NCBI RefSeq assembly: GCF_000466165.1
Contig: NZ_KE951419.1
Span: forward strand, 1-36,855
From: Actinobaculum sp. oral taxon 183 str. F0552
Lineage (GTDB): Bacteria; Actinomycetota; Actinomycetes; Actinomycetales; Actinomycetaceae
Direction: 5' to 3'
Length of the DNA: 36,855 nt
The notes under the pieces are model-generated. The model saw only the letters and a list, made by a program, of their open reading frames with translations. It did not search any database and was not told the origin of the DNA. This document shows positions 23,879-32,005 of the stretch, piece after piece. How positions within the stretch are numbered: position 1 is the stretch's first letter; each line of letters starts with the position of its first letter. The translations under genes and the position numbers were made by a program.

Positions 23879-24973
23879 ATGGGCGATCGTTGGCCCATGA
23901 AGATCGGAAGGGAGCAGAGGTCCTCTGGAGATCTGGGGGTTCACCTCACTGGTGGACGGGGCGCCGGCGACATGCGGCTTCCGGTTCTGGGGTTGGCGGC
24001 CGATTCGGAGACGGTCCGGGCGGAAGTAGCCCGAATAGCGGGTTTGGCGGGAATCGGCGTCCACATGGTCGCCGCAGGCCGCGACTCGAAAGCCGACCTG
24101 AGGGCCGCGGTGCTCAACATGTCGGAGATCAGGGCATCCGTCGTGCGGATCTCGGCTGCGTTCCACCCCTCCTACGCCCCGTATTTCGCCGAGGGCAGGG
24201 TCGAGCTCACCCTTCCGGACGAGGCGGAGGATCTTCTCGAACTCATGCTCGCCGCCGGTTCGACTAGGCGCGGCACCATCGTGGCGGTCGTGGGCGCACA
24301 CGGCGGCGCGGGAACGTCCACGGTCGCCGCATGGCTTGCGCGTCACCTGTCCGCGACCATGGCGGTCGGGCTCATCGACGCCGACCCGTGTTCGGCTGGA
24401 AACGACCGGCTTCTAGGCCTGTCCAAGGCTCCGGGGCTGCGGTGGGCGGACCTCCACGAGGAATCCGGGATTCTGGTTCCGGGGAGGCTTAGAGACTCCC
24501 TTCCGGCGCTGGGGCGGCTGGCCGTTCTGTCCGCGGACGGCCGTGGAGGCTTGCGGGCGGCGGAACTCGGGCAGGGCGCGGTGGTGGCGCTGTCCCAGGC
24601 GGTCGACGTGTGCGTCGTCGATTTCTCGGGGGAAGCCCTCCTCCCCGGAAACCTCGGGTCGTCCATGCTCGCCTGGGCGGACGTCGCCGTGCTGGTGACG
24701 GGCTGCCGGACTAGGGGAGTGAGCCAGGCGGCTACAGCGCTGGGGGCGATCCCCGGCGGGATGGACACGGTCGTCGTCGCCACCGGGGCGAGCGGAGGGG
24801 CGGAGGCGGCGTCGATGGCGGCGGAGCTGGACGTAGACCGGGTGATTCCACTGCGCACCCTGCGCAATCTCCAGTCCGACCTCGACCACGGGATGCGGGT
24901 CGGCGATCGCAAACGGTCGGCGACAGCCCGTGACATCGCGAATCTCGCCCGAATATGCGGGGACGCGGCCTGA
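23879..24973 (+). CDS. TadZ/CpaE-like (Ssd-type) MinD-family ATPase
   Basis: 364 aa from ATG 23879 (ATG 23972 is also possible; neither has a strong ribosome site). An N-terminal receiver-like domain (PVLGLAADSETVRAEV) precedes a MinD/ParA ATPase domain with the deviant Walker A VGAHGGAGTST, then LIDADPCSAGND and VCVVDFSGE. This matches the Rv3660c (Ssd) group, which starts Tad-type pilus loci in actinobacteria and is thought to position the secretion machine or affect septation. It overlaps tadA by one base (TGATG), which indicates coupled translation. Confidence 0.88.
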   Translation: MGDRWPMKIGREQRSSGDLGVHLTGGRGAGDMRLPVLGLAADSETVRAEVARIAGLAGIGVHMVAAGRDSKADLRAAVLNMSEIRASVVRISAAFHPSYAPYFAEGRVELTLPDEAEDLLELMLAAGSTRRGTIVAVVGAHGGAGTSTVAAWLARHLSATMAVGLIDADPCSAGNDRLLGLSKAPGLRWADLHEESGILVPGRLRDSLPALGRLAVLSADGRGGLRAAELGQGAVVALSQAVDVCVVDFSGEALLPGNLGSSMLAWADVAVLVTGCRTRGVSQAATALGAIPGGMDTVVVATGASGGAEAASMAAELDVDRVIPLRTLRNLQSDLDHGMRVGDRKRSATARDIANLARICGDAA

Positions 24974-26220
24974 TGGGATCCCGTCGGAATCGAGATGCCA
25001 GCGGGGCGGCGGGGAACGGGCGGGGTTCGGCCGAATCCGGTGGATTCGGATCCGCCGCGAAGGTTCGAAAGCCGCTTGGCGACGTCGCCTCCGGCGACTT
25101 CCTCAGGCGCGCACGGGCGAGTCTGGCACGGGGAACCAGTCTCGACGAGGCCGTCTCAGTGCTCGCCCCGGGGGCGATCGGCGCCCGCGACATCCTCGGC
25201 GCCGGGCGGCGGCTGCGGCACGCTGTAGGCGGGGCGGGGCCCGTGCTGCAACCCCTACTGGAGGACCGCTCCGTCACCGACATCCTCGTCAACGGCACAC
25301 GAGGAGTGTGGGTGGACCGCGGGCTCGGCCTCGAGGCGGTTCCGCAGGCCCGGGACTCCCTGGCGTGCGAGGACGACGTCCGGGCTTTGGCCGTCAGGCT
25401 CGCGGCCGCCTGCGGGCAGAGGCTCGACGACTCATGCCCCATAGTCGACGGAACGTTCGGCGGCGGCCTGAGGCTTCACGCGGTGTTGCCTCCCCTCGCC
25501 GCCGAGGGGCCGCTCATCTCCCTCCGCGCGCACCGACAGGTGTCCTACTCCCTCGACGAACTGCAGGAGATGGGGACGCTCGCCGGCGCAGTCCGCCCGA
25601 TCGTGGACGCAATGGTCGAAAGCAAGGCGAACGTCATCGTCTCGGGGGCCACGGGGTCGGGGAAGACGACGCTTCTGTCGGCGATCCTCGGGGAAGTCTC
25701 CGCAAGCGAACGCATCCTCGTGATCGAGGAGTCCTCGGAGCTCCGCCCCGCCCACCCGCACGTCGTCCACCTCCAAATCCGCCGCGCCAACGTCCAGGGG
25801 AAGGGCGAAGTCACCATGAGCGAGCTCGTCCGAGCCGCGATGCGCATGCGCCCCGACAGGATCGTGCTCGGAGAGTGCCGCGGCGCCGAGGTGCGGGACG
25901 TGCTGTCGGCCCTCAACACCGGGCATGAGGGAGGCTGGGCTACCGTTCACGCCAACTCGGCCGCCGACGTCCCGGCCCGTCTCGTCGCCCTGGGGGCACT
26001 GGCGGGCATGGGGGAGTCGGTCGTCGCGGCCCAGGCGTCCAGCGCGCTGGACGCCGTCTTGCACATAGAACGGAGCGGAAGCCGGCGACGCCTGAGCCAG
26101 ATCGCCGTCCTGGAGCGGGAGGCCGGCGAACTGCATGCACAGGTCGCGCTCGAGTGCGCGCGGCAGACGGCGGTCAAGGGGCCGGGATGGCTCCGTCTGG
26201 CGGAGAGGATCGGGGTATGA
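24973..26220 (+). CDS. tadA: TadA/CpaF-type secretion ATPase
   Basis: 415 aa from ATG 24973, within the stop of the previous gene. Type II/IV secretion ATPase motifs: Walker A GATGSGKT (225-232), Asp-box region ILVIEESSEL (248-257), Walker B RIVLGE (296-301) and His box TGHEGGWATVHAN (316-328). It powers assembly of the Flp-type pilus from the cytoplasmic face, with TadB and TadC as membrane platform. The first ~35 residues are Gly/Ser/Arg-rich. It overlaps tadB by 4 nt (ATGA). Confidence 0.95.
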   Translation: MGSRRNRDASGAAGNGRGSAESGGFGSAAKVRKPLGDVASGDFLRRARASLARGTSLDEAVSVLAPGAIGARDILGAGRRLRHAVGGAGPVLQPLLEDRSVTDILVNGTRGVWVDRGLGLEAVPQARDSLACEDDVRALAVRLAAACGQRLDDSCPIVDGTFGGGLRLHAVLPPLAAEGPLISLRAHRQVSYSLDELQEMGTLAGAVRPIVDAMVESKANVIVSGATGSGKTTLLSAILGEVSASERILVIEESSELRPAHPHVVHLQIRRANVQGKGEVTMSELVRAAMRMRPDRIVLGECRGAEVRDVLSALNTGHEGGWATVHANSAADVPARLVALGALAGMGESVVAAQASSALDAVLHIERSGSRRRLSQIAVLEREAGELHAQVALECARQTAVKGPGWLRLAERIGV

Positions 26221-26780
26221 GACGGGCGAAGGGAAGGGGGAAGCGGGCGGACATGGGAATGCTCGTCGCGGAGACGGCCACCCGCCTCCGCTCGGGCGCC
26301 ACGCCGGAGGGTGCGTGGAGGCAGACGCTTGAGCGGGCTGGGCTGGGGGCGCATGCGGACCTCGACGCCGACGGGGTCCCGGCGGCGCTCAGGAAACTGT
26401 GGCTCGCTCCGCGGTGGCGGCGGACTGTGGGGGAGGAGGTGCGCCTGGGAGTTCCCCCTGCGATCGCGGTGTGCCGCATGAGCAAGCTGACCGGGGCTCC
26501 CACGGCCGACGTCCTCGAATCCTGCGCCGCGGGGATCACCGAGGCCGGCGAAGCGGCAGCCGCACGCCGAGTGGCCATGGCCGGGCCGAAGGCGAGCGCG
26601 CGGATCCTGGCCCTGCTGCCCGTCCTCGGCCTCTGCGTGGGCACGATGATCGGCGCCGAACCGCTCGCCTTCCTCCTGTCCCCCGGCCCCGGGCGTGTTC
26701 TGCTGGCGCTCGGATTCCTCTTCGAACTGGCAGGTCTCGCGTGGGCGCGGGCTCTCGTCAGGCGAGCGGAGCGAGGCTGA
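26217..26780 (+). CDS. tadB: TadB-like pilus platform protein
   Basis: 187 aa from ATG 26217, overlapping the tadA stop. A cytoplasmic helical part (LVAETATRLRSGATPEGAWRQ and AARRVAMAGPKASARILA) is followed by two membrane helices (ILALLPVLGLCVGTMIGAEPL and VLLALGFLFELAGLAWAR). This is the type II secretion F-domain arrangement, shorter than a full TadB (~300 aa) but as seen in actinobacterial loci. It overlaps the next gene by one base. Confidence 0.85.
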   Translation: MRRAKGRGKRADMGMLVAETATRLRSGATPEGAWRQTLERAGLGAHADLDADGVPAALRKLWLAPRWRRTVGEEVRLGVPPAIAVCRMSKLTGAPTADVLESCAAGITEAGEAAAARRVAMAGPKASARILALLPVLGLCVGTMIGAEPLAFLLSPGPGRVLLALGFLFELAGLAWARALVRRAERG

Positions 26781-27337
26781 TGATGAACGGCGCGTTCGTC
26801 GTCGTGATCGTCGCGAGCCTCTCCTTGGCCGCGGTGTCCACGAGACCCTACGAGAACAGCGCGCTTCGGGCTTCTCGGCGGTATACCGGGCCGAGTGGGA
26901 GGCTGCCCTGCGTGGATCAGGCGATGGTGGCCGATCTCGCCCAAGCCGCGCTTGCCTCGGGAGCGTCCATTCCCGCCGCCCTCAAGGCGCTTCACTGCGC
27001 ACTCGGCGAGGAAGAGGAGGCCTCCGGGCTGGACGTCGCCGCCCGCACTCTGCTGCTGGGCGGAGGGTGGGAAGAGGCATGGGCCGACGTTCCAGAGCGT
27101 TTCGCTCCGCTCCGTGAGGCGCTCGAACCCGCCTGGGTCGACGGCGCCGCCGCCGTGCCCCTTCTGGAACGCACCTCGGCTTCGCTGCGCGAAGGACGGA
27201 TCCGCACGGCGAGGGAGGCGGCGGCCGCACTGGGCTCCAAGCTCGTCCTGCCGCTCGGCCTGTGCTTCCTTCCCGCATTCGTCGTCCTCGGCATCGTCCC
27301 CACCGTGATCGCCACAGGAATGAAGTTCTTCGAATGA
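26780..27337 (+). CDS. tadC: TadC-like pilus platform protein
   Basis: 185 aa from ATG 26780 (or the next codon, ATG 26783). A membrane helix at the N-terminus (GAFVVVIVASLSLAAVS), a central F-domain-like helical region (MVADLAQAALASGASIPAALKAL; ASLREGRIRTAREAAAALGSKLVLPLG) and a C-terminal hydrophobic helix (LCFLPAFVVLGIVPTVIATGM) are visible. It probably pairs with TadB as the inner-membrane platform. A 355-bp gap separates it from the pilin gene. Confidence 0.87.
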   Translation: MMNGAFVVVIVASLSLAAVSTRPYENSALRASRRYTGPSGRLPCVDQAMVADLAQAALASGASIPAALKALHCALGEEEEASGLDVAARTLLLGGGWEEAWADVPERFAPLREALEPAWVDGAAAVPLLERTSASLREGRIRTAREAAAALGSKLVLPLGLCFLPAFVVLGIVPTVIATGMKFFE

Positions 27338-27692
27338 GGCCGAGTTCTCTGGCGTGTCGGACGCGGGCCGCCGATCCAGGGGTTGTGAGTGCGCGTCGGG
27401 CCGGTTCCCCGGTGGTCCGGCATGGGCGGGCAGACCCGTTGGGCTCCTGACGATTCCCGCGGCGTCCCTGGGTGTTTGGCCCTTCGAATGCGAATGAACG
27501 CCTCTCGCTTGGGAAAGATCATCCACCTGTCAGCTCTCCCGGAGCGTCTCGTTGGCGTGTTCCACACCCGCGCGTCAGGCGCGAAGCGTCCACAGAGGAA
27601 CGGCGAGGGCCGCCTGACACTCTTCCATTCGGGGAAAGTGGTTCTACGGCGGGTGTGAGCGCAGAGGCTCGCCGTAGAAAGGAGAAGAACAC
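27338..27692. other. gap between tadC and pilin: no gene, ends in a hairpin
   Basis: I see no convincing coding sequence; short open frames here lack family features. The notable element is the inverted repeat just before the pilin ribosome site. The stretch presumably holds a separate promoter, so that the pilin can be made in larger amounts than the assembly proteins, but no clear -35/-10 pair stands out. Confidence 0.5.
27642..27679 (+). promoter_or_regulatory. 5'-leader hairpin overlapping the pilin ribosome-site region
   Basis: A perfect 10-bp inverted repeat TTCTACGGCG (27642-27651) / CGCCGTAGAA (27670-27679) with an 18-nt spacer. The 3' arm runs directly into the pilin Shine-Dalgarno AAAGGAG (27678-27684). 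It could control pilin translation or protect a processed pilin mRNA from decay. Confidence 0.6.
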
Positions 27693-27878
27693 ATGGAAGG
27701 GCCCTTCGAGTTCGTGGAACTCGACGACACTACCGGAGAGGCCGGAATGGCCACCGCCGAATACGCCATGGGCACTCTGACCGCCACGGGCATAGCGGGC
27801 ATTCTGTGGTGGATCATCAAACAGGACTGGTTCCGTCAAGGTTTCGTCAAAATCTTCAAAGGAATCTTCAGTTTCTGA
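27693..27878 (+). CDS. Flp-like pilin, DUF4244 family
   Basis: 61 aa with a strong ribosome site (AAAGGAG, 8 nt upstream). The type IVb prepilin signature is present: a short acidic leader ending in G18, then MATAEY with the glutamate at +5, so cleavage is expected after G18. A single hydrophobic helix (TLTATGIAGILWWII) and a short basic/aromatic tail follow. It is the likely structural subunit of the Tad pilus encoded around it and corresponds to Rv3656c. No prepilin peptidase gene is in the window. Confidence 0.92.
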   Translation: MEGPFEFVELDDTTGEAGMATAEYAMGTLTATGIAGILWWIIKQDWFRQGFVKIFKGIFSF

Positions 27879-27950
27879 CCGTGGAAGGCCTCGGGGTTGG
27901 CGCGATCGGACGCAGGCTCCGAGGCTCCGCGAAGACGAAGCGAGCCCGAC

Positions 27951-28514
27951 ATGCCACGGAATCGGAATACGGAGATGAACGGAAAATCTGTGGGACAGTC
28001 GAACGAGCCGGAACCGAGCGGCGATCGGCGGCTGCGGTTCGCTCAGGCGGAAGGCTCCGGCGCCCGGCTGGAGAGCCGCCCGAACAGTGGAGCCTTCGAT
28101 GCGCCGGCCAATCCATCTGAAGGAGGTCTCGGTCCGCGTACGCCCAGGCATGGTCTGACGGACTGCGGAGGCGGTCGCGAGAACGGCATGGTGACGGTCG
28201 AAGCGGCCATAGGGCTGCTCGTCATCGGCTTCGTCCTCACGCTTCTGGCGATGCTCACCAACGTGGCGATCATGTACGTCGGTGCGCAGGAGGCCGCGCG
28301 GTCCGCGGCTCGCATGGCGTCGCTCGACAAATCCGTCTCCAGCATTCAGGCCGTTGTGGAGGAAAAGTCCCCGGGGGCGCAGGTGTCAGTGGCCAGACGC
28401 GGCGAGACCGTCGAAGTGACGGTCCGCGTGCCGCCCAACGGATTCTCGGGTGCTCTCGGCATATCGGTGACGGCCACGACGGTCGCGTTCGTTGAGCCGG
28501 GAGCGGGCCAGTGA
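27951..28514 (+). CDS. tadE: TadE family pseudopilin-like protein
   Basis: 187 aa from ATG 27951; the start is uncertain (TTG 27897, ATG 27975 and ATG 28187 are in frame, none with a good ribosome site). After a disordered ~75-residue leader comes a prepilin-like site NG-MVTVEAAIG (glutamate at +5) and one long hydrophobic helix (LLVIGFVLTLLAMLTNVAIMYVG). An extracytoplasmic domain with AQEAARSAARMAS follows, as in TadE proteins. If ATG 28187 is used, the leader disappears and the protein looks like a standard minor pilin. It overlaps the next gene by GTGA. Confidence 0.85.
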   Translation: MPRNRNTEMNGKSVGQSNEPEPSGDRRLRFAQAEGSGARLESRPNSGAFDAPANPSEGGLGPRTPRHGLTDCGGGRENGMVTVEAAIGLLVIGFVLTLLAMLTNVAIMYVGAQEAARSAARMASLDKSVSSIQAVVEEKSPGAQVSVARRGETVEVTVRVPPNGFSGALGISVTATTVAFVEPGAGQ

Positions 28515-28990
28515 CGGGCTTCCGGTCCGTCGCGTCGTCCTCGCAGACGACAGCGGGGCCCGCCTTCGGCGTTCGGGGCGTCCAGTCGACGTGGCCGCCT
28601 GGCAGGAGGCCGTTTTCGGAGAGGGGAGCCTCGGAGAGGGGAGCAGGAACGGTTATGGCGGCGATGGCCGTATGTCTTCTGGCCGCGCTGCTCGTCGGAG
28701 TGTTCGTCCTGATCAAAGGGGCCTCGGCTATGCAGCGGGGGCAGACTGCGGCGGACATGATCGCATTGAGGACGGCCCAGCGCCTGGCCGATGGATCCGG
28801 CCAGGACGCGTGCCCCGGCCAGGCAGAGGCCGATCGTTACGGGGCCGAGCTCGAATCGTGCCGGATCGACGGGGACGAGGCCAGGATCCAAGTTTCCGTG
28901 CTCGTGCCGGAGTTCGGCCTGCGGGTCAGGGCCTCCGCGGTCGCCGGGCCGGCGGACGCCGTCCCTCTGGAGGAGGGGTCAGCGAGATGA
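28511..28990 (+). CDS. TadE-like protein of the helicase/secretion neighbourhood (Rv3654c type)
   Basis: 159 aa from the GTG at 28511, overlapping the tadE stop (GTGA). A ~45-residue leader containing ERGAGTVMAAMAV precedes one membrane helix (VCLLAALLVGVFVLIKGA). The domain AMQRGQTAADMIALRTAQRLADG with two cysteines (DACPG and ESCRI) follows and may form a disulfide outside the membrane. The family is known from its constant position next to tad genes and a DEAD/H helicase. Its last 12 bases overlap the end of the convergent helicase gene. Confidence 0.87.
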   Translation: MTGFRSVASSSQTTAGPAFGVRGVQSTWPPGRRPFSERGASERGAGTVMAAMAVCLLAALLVGVFVLIKGASAMQRGQTAADMIALRTAQRLADGSGQDACPGQAEADRYGAELESCRIDGDEARIQVSVLVPEFGLRVRASAVAGPADAVPLEEGSAR

Positions 28991-31375
28991 CCGAGAGGGC
29001 GCCATCGCGCGTGAAAGCGTCGAAATCAGGCGAGTCGCCCCGTCCTTCGACAGCGGCTCGTTGTTGTTTCCGCATTTGGGCGATTGGATGCAGCGGGGGC
29101 AGCCGGAGTCGCAAGGGCAATAGAGCAGCGCGTCGAGGGTGGACAGCACCCATTCGCTTCCGCGTTCGAAGCCCCGGCGGGCGCACCCCGATCCTCCGGG
29201 AACGGCGTCATGTACGATCACGGTCGCCTGACCGGTTTCCGTATGCGCCGCCGACGACAGGCCGCCTATATCCCACCGGTCGCAGGTCGCCAGAAGCGGG
29301 AGCATGCCGATGGCGGTGTGCTCGGCGGCGTGGAGAGCCCCCGGAACGGCAGCGGGATCCACGCCGGACGCGGCGATGGCCTCACCCGTCATCGTCCACC
29401 ACGTTCCGTGCGTGTGCAGCCGGCGCACCGGCATCGCCAACGGCTTGTATCCGAGGTAGACCCCGTCGTCGGCGCGCCGGATGTCATAGCCGACGACTCG
29501 CGATGAGACCAGGACGCCGCCCTGCGCCCAGGTTCCGATGCCGAGGTCGGCCTCGTCCTCGGTCGAGAGGATCTCCACGGACGTCTCCTGGCGGGCGAAG
29601 GTGCGAAGGCCGTCTCGGTCGGGGCGGACGACGGCGACGTCGTCGGCGAGGCTCTCGACGCGGTAGGGGAACCCCTGGTGAAGGTAGACCGCCCCGGGGA
29701 AGACGGTCGCGTCCGCCCGGGCGGCGTCGACCGTGCCGAGGACGACCCCCGATTCGCCGTCGATGATGGTCACCGTGGATCCCTCCCCTCGAAGGTCGAC
29801 CGCCTCGTGGGCTCCTGCGCCCAACGAGGTGTTCCAGAACCAGCCGCCCGGGCGCCGCCGGAGCATGCCCGCCGCAGCGAGATCGTCGAAAAGCGAGGTG
29901 TCGGCCAACCCGAAGACGCTGACGTCAGCCTCGGTGAGGGGGAGCTCGCAGGCGGCGGCGCACAGATGCGGAAGGAGGACGTGCGGATTGCCGGGGTCGA
30001 AGGCATTGACCTCGATCGGCGAGGAGACGACGGTCTCGGGATGCGACAGCAGGTACTGGTCCAGCGGGTCGTCCCGCCCGACGAAAACCGCCAGCCCGTC
30101 GCGTCCCACCCTGCCCGTGCGGCCGATCTGCTGGGCGAAGGAGGCGTGCGTCCCAGGCCAGCCGGTCACGACGATCGCGTCCAAGCCGGCGATGTCGATG
30201 CCGAGTTCCAAGGCGTTCGTGCTCGCCAAGGCGCGAACGGCTCCCGTTCTCAGTGCGTCCTCGAGTGCGCGGCGTTCTTCGGGCAGGTAGCCGCCCCGGT
30301 AGGATGCCACCGCGTCTTCGAGCCCTGGGCGGTGGCCTGCCAGCCAGTTCCTCGCGATTTCGGCGACCCGTTCGGACCCTGCGCGGGACCGAACGAAAGC
30401 GACGGTTTGGGCGCCCTCGGATGCGAGCACGCCCATGAGCTGCCCGGCCTCGGCTACGGCAGCCCTGCGTGCAGAACCGGGGGTGGGTGCGGTCGCATCG
30501 GCGTCTGCGGTCGCGCCGGCATCCAGCCGCGGTTCGCGAGAAGCCGGCCGTCCCTTCTCGCGGCATCGCCACATGACGATGGCCATACGGCCGCTCGGGG
30601 AACCGTCCTCCTCGACGGCCCGGATCCCTCCGAAGGCCGTGCCTAGGAAGCGACGCGCCGCACCCTCCGGGTCGCCGCTCGTCGCCGACAGGAAGACGAC
30701 GGTCGGGCGCGCACCATAGTGTGCTGTCACTCGCAGCAGGCGCCTGACGGTCGAGGCGACGTGTGCGCCGAACATGCCCCGGTACGCGTGGAACTCGTCG
30801 ACGATGACTATGCTCAGACCCCGCCACACATGCGTCCAACGCCGGTGGTTCGCGAGCATGACGTGATGGGCGAAGTCGGGGTTGGACAGGACGATCGAGG
30901 CGTGTTCGCGCGCCCAAGCCCGCGCTTCGCGATCGGAGTCGCCATCCGCCACGGCGACTCCGATCCGGGGGTCGACGTCGCGAGCCAACCCGGATATGGA
31001 GGCGAACTGGTCGGCCGCGAGCGCCTTCGTGGGAGCCAGATACAGTGCCGTCGGCCGGTAGGGCCGCGACGCTCCGCCTTGGGCGATGATCGACAGCGCC
31101 GGAATCCACGCGGCCAGCGACTTCCCCGAGCCGGTTCCCGTCGACACGACCGTATGAATCCCCGCATGGACGAGGTCGGCCGCCTCGACCTGATGGGTCC
31201 AGAGGCGGTCGACGCCTCGCGAATGCAGCGCGCCGAGCAGTGCGGGCGCCATCCAGCCGGGCCACTCGGCCGTACGCTCAGGCCGGGCCGGGACCTCGAT
31301 GACCTCCGTTATCTGCCCTGGGGCCGCATGGCGACGGAGTGCGGAAAGGAACTCGTGCACCCCACAAGTGTGCAT
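28979..31375 (-). CDS. DEAD/H-box helicase with C-terminal DUF1998 zinc site (MrfA/YprA type)
   Basis: 798 aa. Motif I STGTGSGKS (about 78-86), motif II VDEFH (an unusual DEFH in place of DEAH or DECH), motif III FLSATSGDP, then the second RecA domain with ELGIDIAGLDAIVVTGWPGT and IGRTGRVGRDG. The C-terminus carries the four-cysteine DUF1998 cluster CPCDSGCPRCIQSPKC. Relatives such as B. subtilis MrfA repair mitomycin-type DNA damage; the M. tuberculosis equivalent (Rv3649) also sits beside the tad genes. The 3' ends of this gene and the TadE-like gene overlap by 12 bp tail to tail, with no room for a terminator. Confidence 0.92.
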   Translation of the reverse strand: MHTCGVHEFLSALRRHAAPGQITEVIEVPARPERTAEWPGWMAPALLGALHSRGVDRLWTHQVEAADLVHAGIHTVVSTGTGSGKSLAAWIPALSIIAQGGASRPYRPTALYLAPTKALAADQFASISGLARDVDPRIGVAVADGDSDREARAWAREHASIVLSNPDFAHHVMLANHRRWTHVWRGLSIVIVDEFHAYRGMFGAHVASTVRRLLRVTAHYGARPTVVFLSATSGDPEGAARRFLGTAFGGIRAVEEDGSPSGRMAIVMWRCREKGRPASREPRLDAGATADADATAPTPGSARRAAVAEAGQLMGVLASEGAQTVAFVRSRAGSERVAEIARNWLAGHRPGLEDAVASYRGGYLPEERRALEDALRTGAVRALASTNALELGIDIAGLDAIVVTGWPGTHASFAQQIGRTGRVGRDGLAVFVGRDDPLDQYLLSHPETVVSSPIEVNAFDPGNPHVLLPHLCAAACELPLTEADVSVFGLADTSLFDDLAAAGMLRRRPGGWFWNTSLGAGAHEAVDLRGEGSTVTIIDGESGVVLGTVDAARADATVFPGAVYLHQGFPYRVESLADDVAVVRPDRDGLRTFARQETSVEILSTEDEADLGIGTWAQGGVLVSSRVVGYDIRRADDGVYLGYKPLAMPVRRLHTHGTWWTMTGEAIAASGVDPAAVPGALHAAEHTAIGMLPLLATCDRWDIGGLSSAAHTETGQATVIVHDAVPGGSGCARRGFERGSEWVLSTLDALLYCPCDSGCPRCIQSPKCGNNNEPLSKDGATRLISTLSRAMAPSRSSR

Positions 31376-31742
31376 CGCGCCGCCGACATCGCGTAGCCGG
31401 CGAGGCGACCTAGGGCTCGACTGGCGCGGTTCGCAACCGACCTGCGCTCCAGGATGGGGCCGCGGGAAGTGCGCTGCGGCCCGCTACGGCGGTTCATGGG
31501 TGCCGTGGACGATGTGCTGCGGCTCAGGAGCGTGCGGGTGGTTCGGGCTTCGTGGGAATCTGACGTCGTCGCTGACTCGGCGGCCCGCCGGCCCAGGCGG
31601 GGACATCGGTGTCGACTCCAAGGTGGAGGCGGTCTGAGATGACATCGGCCCAGGCGGGGCGGGGAAACCGGGCGAGGCCGGGCAGAGTTAGGCGAGGCCG
31701 GGCGGCGGCCAGGCCCTGACCGCGCGTCTCTACGGTGAGCAG

Positions 31743-31788
31743 ACCTATATATGGTATGAGCGTCACATTCGCCATACAAGATGTAGTG
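31743..31788 (+). promoter_or_regulatory. tandem NrdR-like boxes upstream of nrdDG
   Basis: Box 1 (31743-31756, ACCTATATATGGTA) and box 2 (31775-31788, TACAAGATGTAGTG) match the CAC-W-ATATAT-W-GTG NrdR consensus at about 10 and 11 of 14 positions. Their starts are 32 bp apart, three helical turns, which is the known spacing for NrdR binding. NrdR represses ribonucleotide reductase genes when dATP is high. The boxes are the most AT-rich bases of the region and probably overlap the promoter. Confidence 0.7.
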
Positions 31789-31876
31789 GCGCGCCTCTTC
31801 AAAGTGTGGTGTCATGGGTGTAGGCTCGAGTTCCGACCCGGCAGGGAGCGCGTCGTGAACGCCTTGGCGGCTTTGG

Positions 31877-31897
31877 GGTTCTCGAATCCCGAGAACC
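31877..31897 (+). promoter_or_regulatory. hairpin in the nrdD leader
   Basis: GGTTCTCG and CGAGAACC form a perfect 8-bp stem with a 5-nt loop, 108 nt before the start codon in the expected leader transcript. Function unknown; no T-run follows, so it is not an attenuator by itself. Confidence 0.45.
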
Positions 31898-32005
31898 AGG
31901 GAAGGCCGGCGAGATCGCGTCGTCGCGACTCCGCCGGGAAACGCGCGGTCCGCCGGCCGCGGATCACACCCGAACAATCCGAGAAACGCCAAGGAGCGAG
32001 GGATC

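Larger units (their letters stand above)
31376..32005. other. 630-bp intergenic region upstream of nrdD
   Basis: No convincing gene. It holds the helicase promoter at the left end, a 13-bp direct repeat GGCGAGGCCGGGC (31671-31683 and 31691-31703), the NrdR-like boxes (31743-31788) and a long leader with a perfect 8-bp hairpin (31877-31897). A 14-codon ATG frame at 31814-31858 has no good ribosome site. Confidence 0.55.

Noticed and set aside
27389-27658. 89-codon plus-strand frame between tadC and the pilin
   Set aside because: No ribosome site, no hydrophobic or family-like features, and it runs through the leader hairpin.
31454-31802. Short frames on both strands between the helicase gene and nrdD
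   Set aside because: Arg/Gly-rich, without ribosome sites, and overlapping the regulatory boxes.
31814-31858. 14-codon leader peptide in the nrdD leader
   Set aside because: No good ribosome site and no informative codon run; short frames like this are expected by chance.
31801-32005. Cobalamin riboswitch before nrdD
   Set aside because: I could not find the conserved B12-box or other core motifs, and class III reductase does not use cobalamin.
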